DNA of 8,185 nt, taken from NCBI GenBank assembly GCA_035553355.1, contig DATMJW010000045.1, positions 1-8,185 of the forward strand, in the 5' to 3' direction. The stretch comes from Gaiellasilicea sp035553355 (GTDB lineage: Bacteria > Actinomycetota > Thermoleophilia > Gaiellales > Gaiellaceae). Numbering within the stretch: the first letter of the stretch is position 1; every line of letters begins with the position of its first letter. The notes below the pieces were generated by a model. The model did no database searches, was not told the origin of the DNA, and worked only from the letters and a program-made list of their open reading frames with translations. The position numbers and the translations under genes were made by a program. Below are positions 6,353 to 8,185 of this stretch, piece by piece.

Positions 6353-7247
6353 GGACACGCGCCAGCTTGCCGCGTTCTGCGCGGTCGTGGAGCGCAAGAG
6401 CTTCTCCCAGGCCGCGGAGCGTCTGGGGGTAACGCAGCCTGCGATCTCGCTCCAGGTGCGGGCGCTCGAGAAGCGCCTCGGGACGCAGCTCCTCGACCGC
6501 TCCGGCCGCCGGGTCGAGCCGACCGAGGCCGGGCTCCGGCTCTACCGCGGGGCGCAGCGGCTGCTCGCGCTCGAGGAGCAGCTCGTGGAGGAGGTCGCCG
6601 GCGCGGACGGGGGCGACCTCTCCGGCGAGCTCTCGATCGGCGCCTCCACCGGGCCTGCGGCGATCGTGATCCCGCTCCTCCTCTGCGAGTTCGCGCAGCA
6701 GAACCCCGGCGTCAAGGTCCTGCTGACGGTGCACGACACGCAGTCCGTCGTCGACCTCGTCGCCGAGCGCGAGCTCGAGCTCGGGATCGTCGGCGCCGCG
6801 CGGCGGCACCGGTCGGTCCGCTTCGAGCCGCTCTTCCGCGACGAGGTGATCCTCATCTGCCCTCCGGGCCACCGCTTCGCCGGGCGCACCGTGGGGCTCG
6901 ACGAGCTGCGCGAGGAGCAGCTGATCGTGATGCAGGAGGGGGCGGGCGTCCGCCAGATGGTCGAGGACGAGCTCCGGGAGCGCGGTCTGCGGCTGCGAGA
7001 CCTGGACGTGCGGCTCGAGCTCGGCCTGCAGGAGTCGGTGCGGAGCGCCGTGCAGGCGGGATACGGGATCACGTTCATCTCGCGCTCCGCCGTGGAGACC
7101 GATCTCGCGGCGGGGACGGTGGCAGCCGCACGCGTCGAGGGGCTCGACCCCACGCGCGAGATCTCGCTCGTCCGTGCGGCCGGTCGCACGCCGACGCGCG
7201 CGGCGGAGGCGTTCGTCGCCTTCGCCCGGGAGAGGTTACCCGCGTGA
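6351..7247 (+). CDS. LysR-type transcriptional regulator
   Basis: A 298-residue protein of standard LysR-family length and layout. The N-terminal winged helix-turn-helix covers about residues 1-60, with the hallmark SFSQAAERLGVTQPAISLQV (17-36), LEKRLGTQLLDRSGRRVEPT (39-58) and EAGLRLY; a linker helix runs to about 85. The effector domain begins near residue 93 (GELSIGAST) and continues with family features such as LELGIVG, PLFRDEVILICPPGHRFAG and GYGITFISRSAV. In this family a small-molecule inducer, often a pathway intermediate, binds between the two effector subdomains of a tetramer. The ATG start at 6351 has no ribosome site but gives the exact N terminus expected of the family. The gene overlaps the downstream reductase gene by 4 nt (GTGA) and diverges from the sugar transferase gene. 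Likely job: control of the reductase operon and of its own transcription, perhaps with an aromatic-pathway metabolite as inducer. Inducer and targets are inferred. Confidence 0.93.
   Translation: MDTRQLAAFCAVVERKSFSQAAERLGVTQPAISLQVRALEKRLGTQLLDRSGRRVEPTEAGLRLYRGAQRLLALEEQLVEEVAGADGGDLSGELSIGASTGPAAIVIPLLLCEFAQQNPGVKVLLTVHDTQSVVDLVAERELELGIVGAARRHRSVRFEPLFRDEVILICPPGHRFAGRTVGLDELREEQLIVMQEGAGVRQMVEDELRERGLRLRDLDVRLELGLQESVRSAVQAGYGITFISRSAVETDLAAGTVAAARVEGLDPTREISLVRAAGRTPTRAAEAFVAFARERLPA
7228..7235 (+). promoter_or_regulatory. Ribosome binding site of the maleylacetate reductase-like gene
   Basis: GGGAGAGG ends 8 nt before the GTG at 7244, inside the last lysR codons. It supports this GTG, rather than any later codon, as the start of the overlapping gene. 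Confidence 0.55.
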
Positions 7248-8179
7248 TCGTCCGCTGGGGCCTCGGTGAGCTGCCGGCGCTCGCGGGGGAGCGGCCGTTC
7301 GTCGTCGCGAGCCCGCGCTGGCGCCACGTCCTACCCGAGGCGGAGCGCTGGGAGGAGGTGCCGTCCGATCGCACCGAGGTTCCCGCGGGCGTCGAGGTCG
7401 TCGTCGCCGTCGGCGGCGGCAGCGCGATCGACACCGCGAAGGCCGCGTCGGCCGCGACGGGCATCCCCGTCGTGTCGGTGCCGACGACGTACTCCGGGGC
7501 GGAGTGGACAGGCTTCTTCGGCGTCCGGGACCGCGACCGGCGCCTCCGTGGCGGCGGCGCCGGCGCCCGCCTTCACGCGGTGGTGTACGAGCCCGAGCTG
7601 ACGGTCGACCTCCCGCGGGCGGAGACGGTCGGTACGGCGCTGAACGCCCTCGCCCACTGCGCCGAGGCGCTGTACGCCGAGGGGCACAACGCGGCCGCCG
7701 ACCGGGAGGCTCTCGCCGGCGCGACCCTCATCGCGACATGGCTGCCGCAGGTCGTCGAGCGGCCCCGGGACCTGCTCGCGCGGACGGAGCTCCTGCGCGG
7801 TGCATGTCACGCGGGCGCGGCGCTGGCGGGCTCGATGCTCGCGCTGGGCCACGCGATGGCGCAGGCGCTCGGGGGGCGCTACGGGCTGCCGCACGGCGCG
7901 ATGAACGCGCTCTGCCTGCCGCCGGCGCTCCGGTACAACGCCGCGGTCGCACCCGACGCCGTCACGTGCTTCGGGCACGCGATCGGCGCCGACGACGCCG
8001 CTGCGGGAGTGGAGGAGCTCGCGCGTCTCGGCGGCTTCGGGCGCCTTCGCGACTACGGCGTCCCGGAGGAGGAGCTCGAGGAGGTCGCTGCGGCCGTCGT
8101 CGAGCGCGCCGGCGCGAAAGCGAACCCGCGTCACCCCGAACCGGCCGCTGTGGCCGAGCTTCTCCGCTCGATCTGGTGA
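7244..8179 (+). CDS. Maleylacetate reductase-like protein, iron-containing alcohol dehydrogenase family
   Basis: A 311-residue protein of the iron-type alcohol dehydrogenase superfamily, closest by motif to maleylacetate reductases. These reduce maleylacetate to 3-oxoadipate with NAD(P)H at the end of the hydroxyquinol, chlorocatechol and resorcinol pathways. The dinucleotide loop is VGGGSAIDTAKA (56-67); PTTYSGAEWT (80-89) and VVYEPELTVDLP follow. The four positions that hold metal in FucO-type enzymes are Asn134, His138, His203 and His217, with the family's 4- and 14-residue spacings. The usual Asp is Asn, as in the NALAH motif I recall from maleylacetate reductases. The N-terminal nucleotide-binding half is short (GGGS starts at residue 57), making the protein about 40 residues shorter than typical members. 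It starts with GTG overlapping the lysR stop by 4 nt. Another dehydrogenase of the same superfamily is possible, because no further pathway genes are in view. Confidence 0.83.
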   Translation: MIVRWGLGELPALAGERPFVVASPRWRHVLPEAERWEEVPSDRTEVPAGVEVVVAVGGGSAIDTAKAASAATGIPVVSVPTTYSGAEWTGFFGVRDRDRRLRGGGAGARLHAVVYEPELTVDLPRAETVGTALNALAHCAEALYAEGHNAAADREALAGATLIATWLPQVVERPRDLLARTELLRGACHAGAALAGSMLALGHAMAQALGGRYGLPHGAMNALCLPPALRYNAAVAPDAVTCFGHAIGADDAAAGVEELARLGGFGRLRDYGVPEEELEEVAAAVVERAGAKANPRHPEPAAVAELLRSIW

Positions 8180-8185
8180 GCGCCT
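8176..8185 (+). CDS. Possible start of a further downstream gene (cut by window end)
   Basis: The reductase ends in GGTGA, so a GTG at 8176 overlaps its TGA by 4 nt, the same junction seen between lysR and the reductase. It would read Met-Ser-Ala before the window stops. No clear Shine-Dalgarno precedes it. Three codons cannot show what, if anything, is encoded; the call rests only on the repeated junction pattern. Confidence 0.2.

Noticed and set aside
6297..6872. N-terminal extension of the sugar transferase frame by 192 residues.
   Set aside because: It lies entirely antisense to or upstream of the lysR coding region, is highly charged, and short-form sugar transferases begin at the membrane helix just after the 6296 start.
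6542..7464. Minus-strand open frames antisense to lysR and the reductase gene (such as 6542-7327 and 7331-8134).
   Set aside because: Ser/Arg- or Arg/Asp-rich shadows with no motifs; the + strand proteins have full family signatures over the same bases.
1..8185. tRNA or rRNA genes, CRISPR arrays, insertion-sequence ends, integrase or attachment sites.
   Set aside because: No cloverleaf-like sequence, regular spaced repeats, transposase motifs or duplicated flanks were seen. The window is almost completely accounted for by seven conserved genes of uniform composition.

Overview
This is a compact, very G+C-rich stretch (roughly 70% G+C by eye, almost every third codon position G or C). Seven protein genes fill it with almost no spacer. 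The composition, the GTG starts, the 1- and 4-nt gene overlaps and the weak or absent Shine-Dalgarno sites fit a high-G+C actinobacterium. A deep-branching class such as Thermoleophilia (Gaiellales or Solirubrobacterales) is my guess from the overall look of the proteins, not something I can prove from this sequence. I saw no rRNA, tRNA, CRISPR array, insertion sequence or phage gene. There is no gene-free stretch longer than 59 bp.

Left edge (1-823, + strand): the 3' part of a nucleotide-sugar 4,6-dehydratase/epimerase of the CapD/FlaA1/PglF type, probably the end of a surface-polysaccharide cluster lying to the left. It converges on a four-gene minus-strand block (6296 down to 820). Read in the direction of transcription, that block is a short-form bacterial sugar transferase (undecaprenyl-phosphate phosphoglycosyltransferase), an AsnB-type glutamine-dependent amidotransferase, a DUF354 glycosyltransferase-like protein, and a Tat-exported PhoX-family (DUF839) phosphatase. 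The first three are packed with a 10-bp gap and a 1-nt overlap and look like one unit for making, and possibly amidating, a lipid-linked surface glycan. phoX follows after 59 bp with its own good ribosome binding site and may be transcribed separately. The convergent dehydratase and phoX genes share a CTAG in which both strands read TAG. A perfect 26-nt palindrome lies just beside it and is a candidate two-way terminator.

Right part (6351-8185, + strand): a LysR-type regulator, diverging from the sugar transferase across only 54 bp, overlaps by 4 nt (GTGA) a maleylacetate reductase/iron-alcohol-dehydrogenase-family gene. A second GTGA at the end of that gene suggests a third gene starts as the window ends. 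This looks like the front of an aromatic ring-cleavage (hydroxyquinol- or chlorocatechol-type) catabolic operon. A palindromic T-N11-A LysR-type box overlaps the regulator's start codon.

I did not find a clearly unprecedented system. The points most worth a second look are the palindrome at the convergent junction, a CxxCH haem-like motif built into the iron-ligand loop of PhoX, the operator-over-start-codon arrangement of the LysR gene, and the sugar transferase/amidotransferase/DUF354 module.
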